NCBI GenBank assembly: GCA_963782885.1 | Contig: CAWALL010000015.1 | Span: 186,001-250,000 of the forward strand | Direction of reading: 5' to 3' | Source: DATAOG01 sp963782885 | GTDB taxonomy: Bacteria > Pseudomonadota > Alphaproteobacteria > Geminicoccales > Geminicoccaceae | Length of the DNA: 64,000 nucleotides | In this document: positions 15,070 through 22,967 of the stretch, in pieces | Layout of the letters: the number at the start of each line of letters is the position of its first letter | How positions within the stretch are numbered: position 1 is the stretch's first letter | Position numbers and translations under genes: made by a program | The notes under the pieces: model-generated | The model's database searches: none | Seen by the model: the letters and a program-made list of their open reading frames with translations, nothing else | Told to the model about the DNA's origin: nothing

Positions 15070-16461
15070 CTAGATCACGTCGCGCCGGCGGGCCGGCGCG
15101 GCCGCGAGGGTCTCGGCGATCACGGTCAGCGCGCGGGCGAGGCGCTCGCGGCTGGCGGCGGCGCTGAGCGACACCCGGACCGCGTGCGGTGCGTTGGCGG
15201 GGTCGAAGGCGAAGGCCGAGCTCGGATCGACCGCGACCCCGCGCTCGCGCAGCGCGGCGGTGAAGGCAGCGGTCCGCCAGGGCGGCGGCAGCGGCAGCCA
15301 GATGTGATAGCTGGTCGGCTGGGCGCGATAGCCGTGCGCGCCCAGCAGATTCCTGGCCAGCTCCTGGCGGGCAGCCGCCTCGATCCGCTGCCGTTTGGCC
15401 AGCCGGTCGGCGATGCCGGTGCCGAGCCAGTGGCGGAACAGTTCGGCCATCAGCGGCGGGCAGGTCAGGAACAGGTCGTGCTGCGCTTCGGCGATCCGCT
15501 GCTGGAACGCGTCGGGGCTGGCGATGATCCCGAGCCGCAGCCCGGGCGCGAAGCTCTTGGACGCGCTGCCGATGTAGATCGTGCGCTCGGGCGCCAGCGC
15601 CGCGACCGGCGGCGGGCGATGTTCCGGCAACTGGCCGTAGACGTCGTCCTCGACGATGATCAGATTGTGCCTGCGCGCGGCGGCTACGATCGCCTCGCGG
15701 CGGCGCTCGGACATCGTCGCGGTGGTCGGGTTGTGGGCGGTCGGATTGATGAACAGCAGGCATGCCTGACCGGCCCGCGCCGCCTGATCGACCGCCTCGG
15801 GGAGCAATCCCTCGTCGTCGAGCGGCAGACCCTGCAGCGACAGGCCCAGGCGCTCGGCGACGTGGTAGACGCCGGCGTAGCTGAGGGCCTCGACCAGGAT
15901 CGGCCGGCCCGGGCGGCCGAGCGCGGCGAACACGGTGACGATCGCCTGATGCGCCCCGCCGGTGATCACGATCTGCTCGGGTGACGCCTCGACCCCGACC
16001 CGTCCGATCCAGGCGGCGGCGGCCGCCCGATGGTCGGCAAAGCCGCGCTTGGGCGTGTAGGTGAACAGGCCTTCCAGGCCGCCCGTGGCGGCGATCTCGG
16101 CGAGCCCCTCGGCGAGCAGCGTCCGGTAGGACGGGTCGGGCGGCGCGTTGACGGTGAGCTTGATCAGTCCGGGGTCGTCGCCGTCGTTGACAGGGTCCGG
16201 CCGGGAGACCGCGGTCGGCCGGGCGCGCACGTAGGTGCCGCGGCCGACCTCGCCGCTGATCAGCCCGCGCTCGGCGGCGAGCGCGAAGGCCCGGCTGACG
16301 GTGCCGACCGTGACCCCGAGCCGATAGGCGAGATCGCGTTGAGGCGGCAGGCGCGTGCCTTCGGCGAGCGTGCCGCTGGCGACGTCCTGGGCGAGCGCCT
16401 CGGCGAGCGCGACATAGCGCGGACCCGGCCGGACGGCGAGATCGGGCAACCACATTGTCAT
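15070..16461 (-). CDS. MocR/GntR-type regulator with aminotransferase domain
   Basis: About 463 residues. Residues 10-75 are a GntR winged helix (YVALAEALAQDVASGTLAEG, LPPQRDLAYRLGVTVGTVSRA, GEVGRGTYV). From about residue 110 there is a fold-type I aminotransferase domain with PTAHNPTTATM, IIVEDDVYGQL and the PLP lysine in YIGSASKSFAPGLRLG. MocR proteins use PLP as cofactor and usually control vitamin B6 or amino-acid genes. It is divergent from DUF1127-phzF, a pairing I know from other Alphaproteobacteria, so it probably regulates those. The start at 16461 (ATG) is close to a TTGACA/TATATT promoter on the same strand. Confidence 0.88.
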   Translation of the reverse strand: MTMWLPDLAVRPGPRYVALAEALAQDVASGTLAEGTRLPPQRDLAYRLGVTVGTVSRAFALAAERGLISGEVGRGTYVRARPTAVSRPDPVNDGDDPGLIKLTVNAPPDPSYRTLLAEGLAEIAATGGLEGLFTYTPKRGFADHRAAAAAWIGRVGVEASPEQIVITGGAHQAIVTVFAALGRPGRPILVEALSYAGVYHVAERLGLSLQGLPLDDEGLLPEAVDQAARAGQACLLFINPTAHNPTTATMSERRREAIVAAARRHNLIIVEDDVYGQLPEHRPPPVAALAPERTIYIGSASKSFAPGLRLGIIASPDAFQQRIAEAQHDLFLTCPPLMAELFRHWLGTGIADRLAKRQRIEAAARQELARNLLGAHGYRAQPTSYHIWLPLPPPWRTAAFTAALRERGVAVDPSSAFAFDPANAPHAVRVSLSAAASRERLARALTVIAETLAAAPARRRDVI

Positions 16462-16464
16462 GGT

Positions 16465-16567
16465 CACAATATAGCAATTGACTCGCATCGGCTGTCAAGA
16501 TTGGATCGTATCCGTCGCTCTGATCGAGGAGATATCCGATGCGTTCTGGTCATTGTATGGATACAAT
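16465..16567. promoter_or_regulatory. Divergent promoter/operator region of mocR and DUF1127-phzF
   Basis: Towards mocR there is TTGACA (16498-16493) and an AT-rich -10 (TATATT/CTATAT, 16474-16468). Towards phzF there is TTGACT (16478-16483) with TTGGAT 17 bp later. The two -35 boxes form the dyad TTGAC-N10-GTCAA. A near-palindrome GGATCGTATCC (16503-16513) and a perfect one, ATTGTAT-GG-ATACAAT (16552-16567), share GTATCC/GGATAC half sites. They are candidate MocR binding sites. Confidence 0.5.
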
Positions 16568-16784
16568 CGACTCGCCCAAGGTCGGCATCGCTTCGGTGGC
16601 CCGGCTCGGGCTGCGCCGCCTCGGTGACCCCATCGGCCGCGCTCTGGACCGGCTGCTGCTTTGGACGGAGCGCTCCGGTCAGCGGCACCGGCTGGCCGAG
16701 CTCAACGATCACATGCTGCGCGACATCGGGCTCAGCCGGGCGAACGCGATGGCGGAGATAACCAAGCCGTTCTGGCGCGCCTGA
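16539..16784 (+). CDS. DUF1127 small protein
   Basis: 81 residues. The C-terminal half has the DUF1127 signature: RLAELNDHMLRDIGLSRANA, a basic amphipathic region that in other Alphaproteobacteria binds RNA or influences phosphate, C1 and stress regulation. The start 16539 has a GAGGAG ribosome-binding site 7 bp before it. A later ATG (16557) lies within the palindrome 16552-16567 and is less likely. It sits between mocR (divergent) and phzF (15 bp downstream), so it is probably in the phzF operon and under MocR control. Confidence 0.85.
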   Translation: MRSGHCMDTIDSPKVGIASVARLGLRRLGDPIGRALDRLLLWTERSGQRHRLAELNDHMLRDIGLSRANAMAEITKPFWRA

Positions 16785-16799
16785 GCAGGAGCCGATCCG

Positions 16800-17714
16800 A
16801 TGCGCCACCGCTTCGTGACTGCGGACGTCTTCACCGACCGCGCGTTCGGCGGCAATCCGCTGGCGGTGCTGCCCGACGCCCGCAACCTCGACCCTGCCCG
16901 GATGCAAGAGGTCGCGCGCGAGTTCAACCTGTCCGAGACGGTCTTCGTACTGCCGCCGGATGACCCGTCGCACACCCGCCGGCTGCGGATCTTCACGCCC
17001 GCCCGGGAGATCCCGTTCGCCGGCCATCCGACAGTCGGCACAGCACTCGTGCTGGCGGCGACCGGCGCGGTCGAGATCGCGGGCGAGACCACCCGGATCG
17101 TCTTCGAAGAAGGCGCCGGACCGGTGCCCGTCACGATCCGGGCAGTGGACGGCCGGGCGGTATCCGCCGAGCTCACGGCACCCGAGCCGCCCATGGTCGG
17201 TGCGGCGCCCGAGCCGGCCGCGCTCGCGGCGCTACTCGGGCTCGCCGCGACCGATCTGCGCACCGATGCCGGCCTGCCGGCCACCGCCTCCACCGGCCTG
17301 CCGTTCCTGATCGTCGAGCTGAACGATGCGGCGGCGCTCGCCAGGGCGCGTCTCGATCACGGGCTCTGGCGACGCCTGCTCGCCGATGCCGAGGCCCGCG
17401 AGGTCTACCTGGTCACGCGCGATGCGGCCGGGCTCGACGCCGACTTCCGGGCGCGCATGTTCGCCCCGGCCGCCGGCATCGAAGAGGACCCGGCGACCGG
17501 ATCGGCGGCCGCCGCCCTCGGCGGCTGGCTCGGCCTCAACGAGGCGCCCGCCGACCGGATCACGCGCTACGTGGTCGCCCAGGGCCTCGAGATGGGCCGC
17601 CCGAGCCGGCTCGAAATCGCGGTCGAGAGGCGCGCGGGCGAGGTCGTCGCGGTCCGGGTCGGCGGCGGCGCGGTCCTGGTCAGCGAAGGCGCGATCGAGG
17701 TGCCGGCGGACTGA
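16800..17714 (+). CDS. PhzF-family isomerase/epimerase-like protein
   Basis: 304 residues of the PhzF fold (duplicated diaminopimelate-epimerase-like halves). Signature pieces are FVTADVFTDRAFGGNPLAVLPDA, NLSETVFVLPP with the catalytic Glu, RLRIFTPAREIPFAGHPTVGTA and EEDPATGSAAAALGGWL. The family includes phenazine PhzF and many isomerases of unknown substrate. It is not part of a phenazine cluster here. Context (MocR regulator, DUF1127) suggests a role linked to an amino-acid- or PLP-related metabolite. Confidence 0.88.
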   Translation: MRHRFVTADVFTDRAFGGNPLAVLPDARNLDPARMQEVAREFNLSETVFVLPPDDPSHTRRLRIFTPAREIPFAGHPTVGTALVLAATGAVEIAGETTRIVFEEGAGPVPVTIRAVDGRAVSAELTAPEPPMVGAAPEPAALAALLGLAATDLRTDAGLPATASTGLPFLIVELNDAAALARARLDHGLWRRLLADAEAREVYLVTRDAAGLDADFRARMFAPAAGIEEDPATGSAAAALGGWLGLNEAPADRITRYVVAQGLEMGRPSRLEIAVERRAGEVVAVRVGGGAVLVSEGAIEVPAD

Positions 17715-17885
17715 CCGGGCTTCGCTTTCTCGATGGCCGACGGAGTCTCGGTCGGCGCCAGGCTTGCCATCCTCGTGGGGTCGCCGGCGAAGCCCAAACG
17801 TGCGTGGATGAGCACGGCGCCGCCCCTGAGGCAGCGCGTTCGGAGGTACGGCGGCCGGGGGCAGGCCGCCGCACTCCGGACCCGT

Positions 17886-19409
17886 TTACTGCGTCTGCCA
17901 GTCGACCGCCTGCTCGTAGGTGTGGGCGGCGCGGTAGATGGTCTTCTCGTCGTAGTGCTCGCCGATCAGCATCAGCCCGACCGGCAGGCCGTCGGCGAGG
18001 CCGCAGGGCACGCTCATGGCCGGATGGCCAGTGACGTCGAAGGGTGCCGTGTTGGGCAGCATCTCGAACGCCCGCTGCAGGATCTCCGGGATCGGCGCGT
18101 TCTCCTCCGGCAAGGGCGTCGCGGTCACCGGCAGCGTCGGCATCGCCAAAAGGTCATAGTCCTTGAGCACCGCGTCATAGCCGGCGCGCAGCTGGCGCGC
18201 GAGGTTCTGCGCCTTGGCATAGTAGTGGCCGCGGTAGTTGCGGACCATGTGCCAGCCCAGCAGCATCGTGGTCTTGAGCGTGTCGGAGAGCTCGTCGGCG
18301 CGATTGCGCCAGCCGCTGTGGAAGTCGAGCAGGCTCGTGACGTACAGGCCCTTCCAGTTGAAGCCGTAGCCGTTGCCCTGCATCATCTGCACGGTCGCCC
18401 CCTCGGCCGCGATCGGCAGCCAGATCGGGATCCCCATGCGGTGCAGCGGGATCGAGATCTCGTCGACCGTAGCGCCCTGCCCGCGCAGCACCTCGGCTGC
18501 CTGCTTGACCTTGGCATCGACGGCGGGCGCGGAGTTCGGATGGCCGAAGCCCTCGCGCACCACCGCGATCCTGAGCCCCGCGACCCCGCGCCCGAGCCCC
18601 TCGGTGTAGCGGTCGGCCTCGACGCCCTGCTGGCGCGGGTCGAGCCCGTCGGGGCCGGCCAGCACCTCGAGCATCAGCGCATTGTCGGCGACGTTGGCGC
18701 TCATCGGGCCCGTGTGGTCGATCGTCAGCTCGATCGGCATCACGCCGGTGTAGGGCACGAGACCATGGGTCGGCTTCATGCCGTAGACCCCGCAATAGGC
18801 GGACGGGATCCGGATCGAGCCGCCCTGGTCGCCGCCGATCGCGAGGTCGACCTCGCCGGCCGCGATCAGCGCCGCGCTGCCCGACGACGAGCCGCCGGCC
18901 GAGTAGCCCTGCCGGCGCGGGTTGTGCACGGGCCCGGACGAGCTCGTGTGGCTGCCGCCCGAGAAGCAGAAATATTCGCACACCGACTTGCCGAGGATCG
19001 TGCCGCCGGCATCCAGAATGCGGGTCACGATGGTCGCGTCGACGTCCGGGACGTAGCCCTCCAGCGTCGAGGCGCCGTTCATCATCGGCACGCCGGCGAG
19101 GCAGACGTTGTCCTTGATCGCGACCCGCTTGCCCTTGAGCTTGCCCTGGGGCGCGCCTTCGATCGTGGTCTTGACGTACCAGGCGCCGAGCCGGTTCTCC
19201 TCGCCGACCGGCCGGTAGCCGGGCGTGCGCGGGTACGTTACCAGCGGCAGCGCCTGGGGCATGCGATCGACCGCGTTGTAGGCGTCGATGTTCGGGCGCA
19301 TCGCCTCGAGATGGACCGCGAGGTCCTCATCGCTCATCGTGAAGCCGAGCTCCGTCGCGAGTTCCGCGAGCTGCGCCGGGGTCGGCAGCTTGACCGTACC
19401 GAGCGTCAT
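17886..19409 (-). CDS. Amidase (amidase-signature family)
   Basis: 507 residues with the Ser-cisSer-Lys triad: K99 in RVAIKDNVCLAGVPMMNG, the cis-serine in AGGSSSGSAA (171-180) and the nucleophile S198 in GGDQGGSIRIPSAYCG. The overall pattern, including NRLGAWYV, MMNGASTLEGY, FSGGSHTSSSGPV and VPYTGVMPIELTIDHTGPM, resembles the enantioselective amidases of nitrile-degradation clusters such as those of Rhodococcus. No nitrile hydratase gene is nearby. The substrate is therefore open (aliphatic or aromatic amide). It ends convergently with phzF. Confidence 0.9.
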   Translation of the reverse strand: MTLGTVKLPTPAQLAELATELGFTMSDEDLAVHLEAMRPNIDAYNAVDRMPQALPLVTYPRTPGYRPVGEENRLGAWYVKTTIEGAPQGKLKGKRVAIKDNVCLAGVPMMNGASTLEGYVPDVDATIVTRILDAGGTILGKSVCEYFCFSGGSHTSSSGPVHNPRRQGYSAGGSSSGSAALIAAGEVDLAIGGDQGGSIRIPSAYCGVYGMKPTHGLVPYTGVMPIELTIDHTGPMSANVADNALMLEVLAGPDGLDPRQQGVEADRYTEGLGRGVAGLRIAVVREGFGHPNSAPAVDAKVKQAAEVLRGQGATVDEISIPLHRMGIPIWLPIAAEGATVQMMQGNGYGFNWKGLYVTSLLDFHSGWRNRADELSDTLKTTMLLGWHMVRNYRGHYYAKAQNLARQLRAGYDAVLKDYDLLAMPTLPVTATPLPEENAPIPEILQRAFEMLPNTAPFDVTGHPAMSVPCGLADGLPVGLMLIGEHYDEKTIYRAAHTYEQAVDWQTQ

Positions 19410-19496
19410 GGTCCGGACCCTCCCCTTGGTCGTTGTGCTGCGAGCCTAGCACTCGCCGACCGGCGCTGCACGTTCGCCGCGCGCCGCTCGCGCCGG

Positions 19497-19557
19497 TTGG
19501 CCAACGCGCCCGATCCGGCTATGAATCCGGTAAGGGGAGTCCCGATCACAATCGGGA
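19497..19557 (+). promoter_or_regulatory. Candidate promoter and leader hairpin of the D-threonine-aldolase-like gene
   Basis: -35 TTGGCC (19497-19502), 17 bp, -10 TATGAA (19520-19525). Downstream, TCCCGAT (19540-19546) and ATCGGGA (19551-19557) form a 7-bp hairpin with a CACA loop. Its right arm runs into the ribosome-binding site (GGGAGGGGAGA), so folding could hinder translation. Confidence 0.4.
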
Positions 19558-19566
19558 GGGGAGACA

Positions 19567-20706
19567 GTGCCGGCGCTCGGTCCCAATGCCTACCTGATCG
19601 GCCAGGCCGACGCGCGGGCGCGGCTCTGCACGCCGGCGCTGCTGCTCGAGCTCGAGGCGTTCGAGCACAACCTCGCGACCATGGCGGCCTTCTGCCGGGA
19701 GCACGGCGTAGCGCTCCGGCCGCACGCCAAGACCCACAAGTCGGTCGAGATCGCGCGCCAGCAGCTCAAGGCGGGCGCGGCCGGCATCTGTTGCGCCACG
19801 ATCGGCGAAGCCGAGCGCCTGACCGACGGCGGCATCGACAATCTCTTGATCACCTCGCCGCTCGCCACCGCCGCCAAGCTCACGCGCCTGGCGGCGCTGC
19901 TCGAGCGGGCGAACGGGCTGATGGTGGTGGCCGACGCTCTGGATGCGGTCGACGCGCTCGCCGGGCTTGCGGCCGGCGCCCCGAAGCCGCTCGCGGTTCT
20001 GGTCGACCTCGGGGTCGGCCGGCAGCGGACCGGCAGCACCGAGACCGCGGCAGCAGTCGCGGTCGCGCGCCGGATCGCGGACGCCAACAGCCTCGCCTTT
20101 GGCGGCGTCCAGGCCTACGCCGGCCATCTGCAGCACGTCCCGGAGCTCGCCGAGCGCCAGCGCCAGGGCGCGACCGAGGACGCCAAGGTGCGCGACGTGC
20201 TCGACGGCCTCGCGGCGGACGGCATCGAGGTGCCGCGGGTCACCGGCGGTGGCACCGGCAGCCACGCGATCGACGCCGCGGGTGGCCTGTTCACCGAGCT
20301 GCAATGCGGCAGCTACATCTTCCTCGACGTCGACTATCAGCGAGTCACGCTGCGCGCGGACGGGACCGTGCCCTTCCGGCCGTCGCTGTTCGTCCGGACC
20401 TCGGTGATCAGCGCCAACGCCAGGGACCACGTGACTACCGATGCCGGCCTGAAGGCATTCGCGACTGACGGCCCCCGGCCGGTGATCGCCCGCGGCGCGC
20501 CGCCGGCCGCGGAATACTTCTTCTTCGGCGACGAGCACGGCCGGGTCGAACTGCCGGAGGCGCCCCGGCACCTGCCGGTCGGGACCGCGCTCGAATGCCT
20601 GACCCCGCACTGCGATCCGACCGTCAACCTGCACAACGTCTACCACGTGGTCCAGGGCGACAGCCTCGTCGACATCTGGCCGATCGACGCCCGCGGCGCG
20701 ATCTGA
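19567..20706 (+). CDS. D-threonine aldolase-like PLP enzyme (DSD1/alanine racemase N-fold)
   Basis: 379 residues. PLP Lys is K55 in LRPHAKTHKSVEIARQQ. ATIGEAE, VTGGGTGSH (phosphate-binding GGGTGS) and LQCGSYIFLDVDYQ are family marks. The metal-binding end is LTPHCDPTVNLHNVYHVV. Members are low-specificity D-threonine aldolases or D-serine dehydratases, both requiring a divalent metal. The GTG start at 19567 has an excellent ribosome-binding site. It is divergent from the amidase. An ability to degrade D-3-hydroxy-amino acids is the safest reading. Confidence 0.85.
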   Translation: MPALGPNAYLIGQADARARLCTPALLLELEAFEHNLATMAAFCREHGVALRPHAKTHKSVEIARQQLKAGAAGICCATIGEAERLTDGGIDNLLITSPLATAAKLTRLAALLERANGLMVVADALDAVDALAGLAAGAPKPLAVLVDLGVGRQRTGSTETAAAVAVARRIADANSLAFGGVQAYAGHLQHVPELAERQRQGATEDAKVRDVLDGLAADGIEVPRVTGGGTGSHAIDAAGGLFTELQCGSYIFLDVDYQRVTLRADGTVPFRPSLFVRTSVISANARDHVTTDAGLKAFATDGPRPVIARGAPPAAEYFFFGDEHGRVELPEAPRHLPVGTALECLTPHCDPTVNLHNVYHVVQGDSLVDIWPIDARGAI

Positions 20707-20745
20707 GGGTCGCCGCGCGCAGCGACAGGAGGCGGACCGTCCCGG

Positions 20746-21099
20746 TCAGCCGACCTCGAGATCGCCGAGCATGGTTTTGGCCGCCTGGTTGAGCGGCAGC
20801 AGTTCCCCGGCCGCCGTACTCCACATGACGAGATCGTCGATCTCATCGGAGTCATGGCGGATCACCTTGCCGACACCGACCACCTGGCGCCACGGGATGG
20901 CCGGATACTGCGCCTTCACCCCGGCCGGAATATGGCGCGCGGCTTCCGAAATTCGGGCGATGTTGCGCTCGATCATCTCGCGCAGCCCCTCGTCGGCCAG
21001 ATAGTCCTCCACCGTCTTGCCGGCAGTGAGCTGCTCGATGCGCACGATGCCCCTAAGGATATGCTCGAGATGCAGGCGAAGATCGCGGCGGGGTCGCAT
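20746..21099 (-). CDS. HepT-like (DUF86) protein with altered motif
   Basis: 117 residues of the HepT/COG2361 family: RDLRLHLEHILRGI, VEDYLADEGLREMIERNIARISEAARHI, YPAIPWRQVVG. HepT toxins have an R-x4-H-x-Y motif. Here the histidine is H82, but the residue five before it is G77 and the one two after it is S84 (GKVIRHDSDEID). The tyrosine that the partner MntA modifies is therefore missing. It is coupled to the upstream nucleotidyltransferase (TGATG overlap). It may be an inactive toxin or a member with another function. Confidence 0.8.
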   Translation of the reverse strand: MRPRRDLRLHLEHILRGIVRIEQLTAGKTVEDYLADEGLREMIERNIARISEAARHIPAGVKAQYPAIPWRQVVGVGKVIRHDSDEIDDLVMWSTAAGELLPLNQAAKTMLGDLEVG

Positions 21100-21428
21100 C
21101 AGAAGATCGAGATCGCCTCGGCACGGATCTGCTCATGCAACCAGGGCCGCAGCTTGCTGGCAAAGGCAAAATGGGCCGGTCCGCCCAGGAGCTCGAGCAA
21201 TTCGTCCTGGAGGTCGACTAGATCGAACAGGCTGAAGCGGCTGTTCCGATCGACCTCGATCAACAGGTCGATATCGCTCTTTGGCAGGGCTTCACCTCGG
21301 GCCGTCGAGCCGAACAGGCTCAAATGCGCGATGCCACGGGCACGCAGGCGCGGCGCCGCCTGGCGCAGCTGTCCGAGAACTCGCTCACGCTCGGTGAGCC
21401 CGGCGTCGATGGTCGGGTCGACAGTCAT
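21099..21428 (-). CDS. MntA-like minimal nucleotidyltransferase (antitoxin)
   Basis: 109 residues with the pol-beta-type nucleotidyltransferase motif FGSTARGEALPKSDIDLLIE: G40-S41 and the metal carboxylates D52 and D54. MntA antitoxins transfer AMP groups to the HepT toxin. Together with the next gene it forms a HepT/MntA pair, on one transcript with a 1-bp overlap. The ATG at 21428 is used; the frame is open much further upstream, but those residues do not resemble the family. Confidence 0.85.
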   Translation of the reverse strand: MTVDPTIDAGLTERERVLGQLRQAAPRLRARGIAHLSLFGSTARGEALPKSDIDLLIEVDRNSRFSLFDLVDLQDELLELLGGPAHFAFASKLRPWLHEQIRAEAISIF

Positions 21429-21566
21429 CGTCTCGTGATCGTGCCACAGGGAGATCGCCGCCTCGAGTTGAATGCGCTGCGAAGAATGCCAGGGAATTCT
21501 GGTACGGTGGAGCGAGGGATGGCAGTTTGCGTCGGGCGGAGGCCCAAAGCGAACCCGGGGGAGGCC

Positions 21567-22484
21567 ATGAAAGCGACGTTCATCGACTGTCCGCCATTCC
21601 TGCACGAGCTCTATCGGGGCGAGCTTGCGGCGATCGTGCCGGATCTGAAGATCCACCTCGGCAGCCCGTCGCGGGACGAGGTGGCGGCCCTGCTCGCGGA
21701 TTCGCCGTTCGCGCTGAACGACCACACGCTGTTCGACGAGGCGCTGCTCGCGGCCTGCCCGGCGCTCAAGGTGATCGTCTTCCTCGGCACCGGCGCCGCC
21801 AGCTACATCGACCTCGCCGCGGCCGAGCGCCTCGGGATCCGCGTGCGCGCGTATGGCGGCTACGGCGATCAGAGCGTCGCCGAGCACGCGCTCGCCCTGA
21901 TGTTCGCGGCCGCGCGCCAGCTCGCCGCCATGGACCGGGGGCTCCGGTCGGGCCGCTGGCAGACCCTGAACGGCATCGAGCTCGCCGGCAAGACGCTCGG
22001 CGTGATCGGCACCGGTGGCATCGGCAAGGTCATGGTCCGGCTCGGGGCCGGCATCGGGATGCGCGTGATCGCCTGGAACCGCAGCGGCGTGCCGGACGAT
22101 CTGCCCTGTGCGGCGGTCGATCTGGACGAGTTGCTGGCGCGCGCCGACGTGGTCTCGCTGCATCTCGTGCTCAACGAGCAGACCCGCGGTTTCCTCGATG
22201 CCGGCCGGATCGGGCTCCTCAAGTCCGGCGCAATCTTCATCAATACCGCGCGCGGCGCGATCGTCGACGAGGCGGCGCTGGTGGCGGCGCTCGAGCAAGG
22301 CCGGATCAGCCACGCCGGCCTCGACGTGTTCACCGAGGAGCCACTGCCCCCCGGCCATCCGCTGACCCGGCTCGAGAACGTCACGCTTTCGGCCCATGCC
22401 GCGTTCGCGACGCGCGAGGCCTCGGAGCGGCTTTTGCGCATGGCGCTCGAGATCCTGGCCGAGGAGCGCCAGAGGCCCGGGTGA
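21567..22484 (+). CDS. D-2-hydroxyacid dehydrogenase
   Basis: 305 residues from ATG 21567 (ribosome-binding site GGGGGAGG). The NAD site is TLGVIGTGGIGKVMVRLGAG. The catalytic Arg lies in VVSLHLVLNEQTRGFLD, the Glu in GLDVFTEEPLPPGHPL and the His in LSAHAAFATREAS. It resembles the hydroxyacid dehydrogenase at 9426 in fold but not closely in sequence, so the two are not a recent duplication. It is divergent from the HepT/MntA pair. The substrate is unknown. Confidence 0.85.
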   Translation: MKATFIDCPPFLHELYRGELAAIVPDLKIHLGSPSRDEVAALLADSPFALNDHTLFDEALLAACPALKVIVFLGTGAASYIDLAAAERLGIRVRAYGGYGDQSVAEHALALMFAAARQLAAMDRGLRSGRWQTLNGIELAGKTLGVIGTGGIGKVMVRLGAGIGMRVIAWNRSGVPDDLPCAAVDLDELLARADVVSLHLVLNEQTRGFLDAGRIGLLKSGAIFINTARGAIVDEAALVAALEQGRISHAGLDVFTEEPLPPGHPLTRLENVTLSAHAAFATREASERLLRMALEILAEERQRPG

Positions 22485-22549
22485 GCCATTTCACTTCGGC
22501 GGAGCTGGCCTTTGCAATCCGGGCGCGCTGCAGCCAGCGCGGCGCCTGC

Positions 22550-22888
22550 TCAAAGTTCGCGCTTCAGCTTGAGCCCGACCGGCTGCCTGGGCGCCCCCCA
22601 AGCCGGCGGCCCTGCCGGTCCCTGATAGCCTTCGAGTGACCATTTCGGGCCGACCTCACGCGACCAGGGCGTGGTCAACCCGGCGTCCTGGGCGGCGCGG
22701 AAGCTGCCCGCGGCCGCCTGCTGCGGCTCGATGTTCAGAAGGTCGACCGGCCGCAGGCTCAGATCGAGCCCGGTCTCCTGGGCTGCCCGGAACGAGCCCG
22801 GCGCGGCCGCCGGCTCCTCCGCCAGCACCGTGGCGGCAGGAAGCAGGAGTGCGAGTGCAAACACCGACCACCGCATCCGTGCGGCCAT
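22550..22888 (-). CDS. Small secreted protein with two GSFRAAQ repeats
   Basis: 112 residues. Residues 1-23 are a signal peptide (MRWSVFALALLLPAATVLA). The mature part contains two copies of a unit, APGSFRAAQETGLDLS and AAGSFRAAQDAGLTTP, about 30 residues apart. It ends with a basic QPVGLKLKREL. It is probably periplasmic. No family is recognised. It follows the TRAP binding-protein gene by 79 bp on the same strand and could be cotranscribed. Confidence 0.65.
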   Translation of the reverse strand: MAARMRWSVFALALLLPAATVLAEEPAAAPGSFRAAQETGLDLSLRPVDLLNIEPQQAAAGSFRAAQDAGLTTPWSREVGPKWSLEGYQGPAGPPAWGAPRQPVGLKLKREL

Positions 22889-22967
22889 CCCGTCCTCGGT
22901 CTCGGCGCGCGCGAAGCGCGACCCGCCATGCGCCACGATGGCGACCACGGCCACGGCTGTCAAACGG

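Noticed and set aside
16800..17714. A phenazine biosynthesis cluster.
   Set aside because: Only a PhzF-like protein is present; the other phz genes are absent, and this family is broad.
17733..20468. A 900-codon plus-strand frame through the amidase and into the next gene.
   Set aside because: It is opposite a complete amidase with its catalytic triad and then overlaps the D-threonine-aldolase-like gene in another frame.
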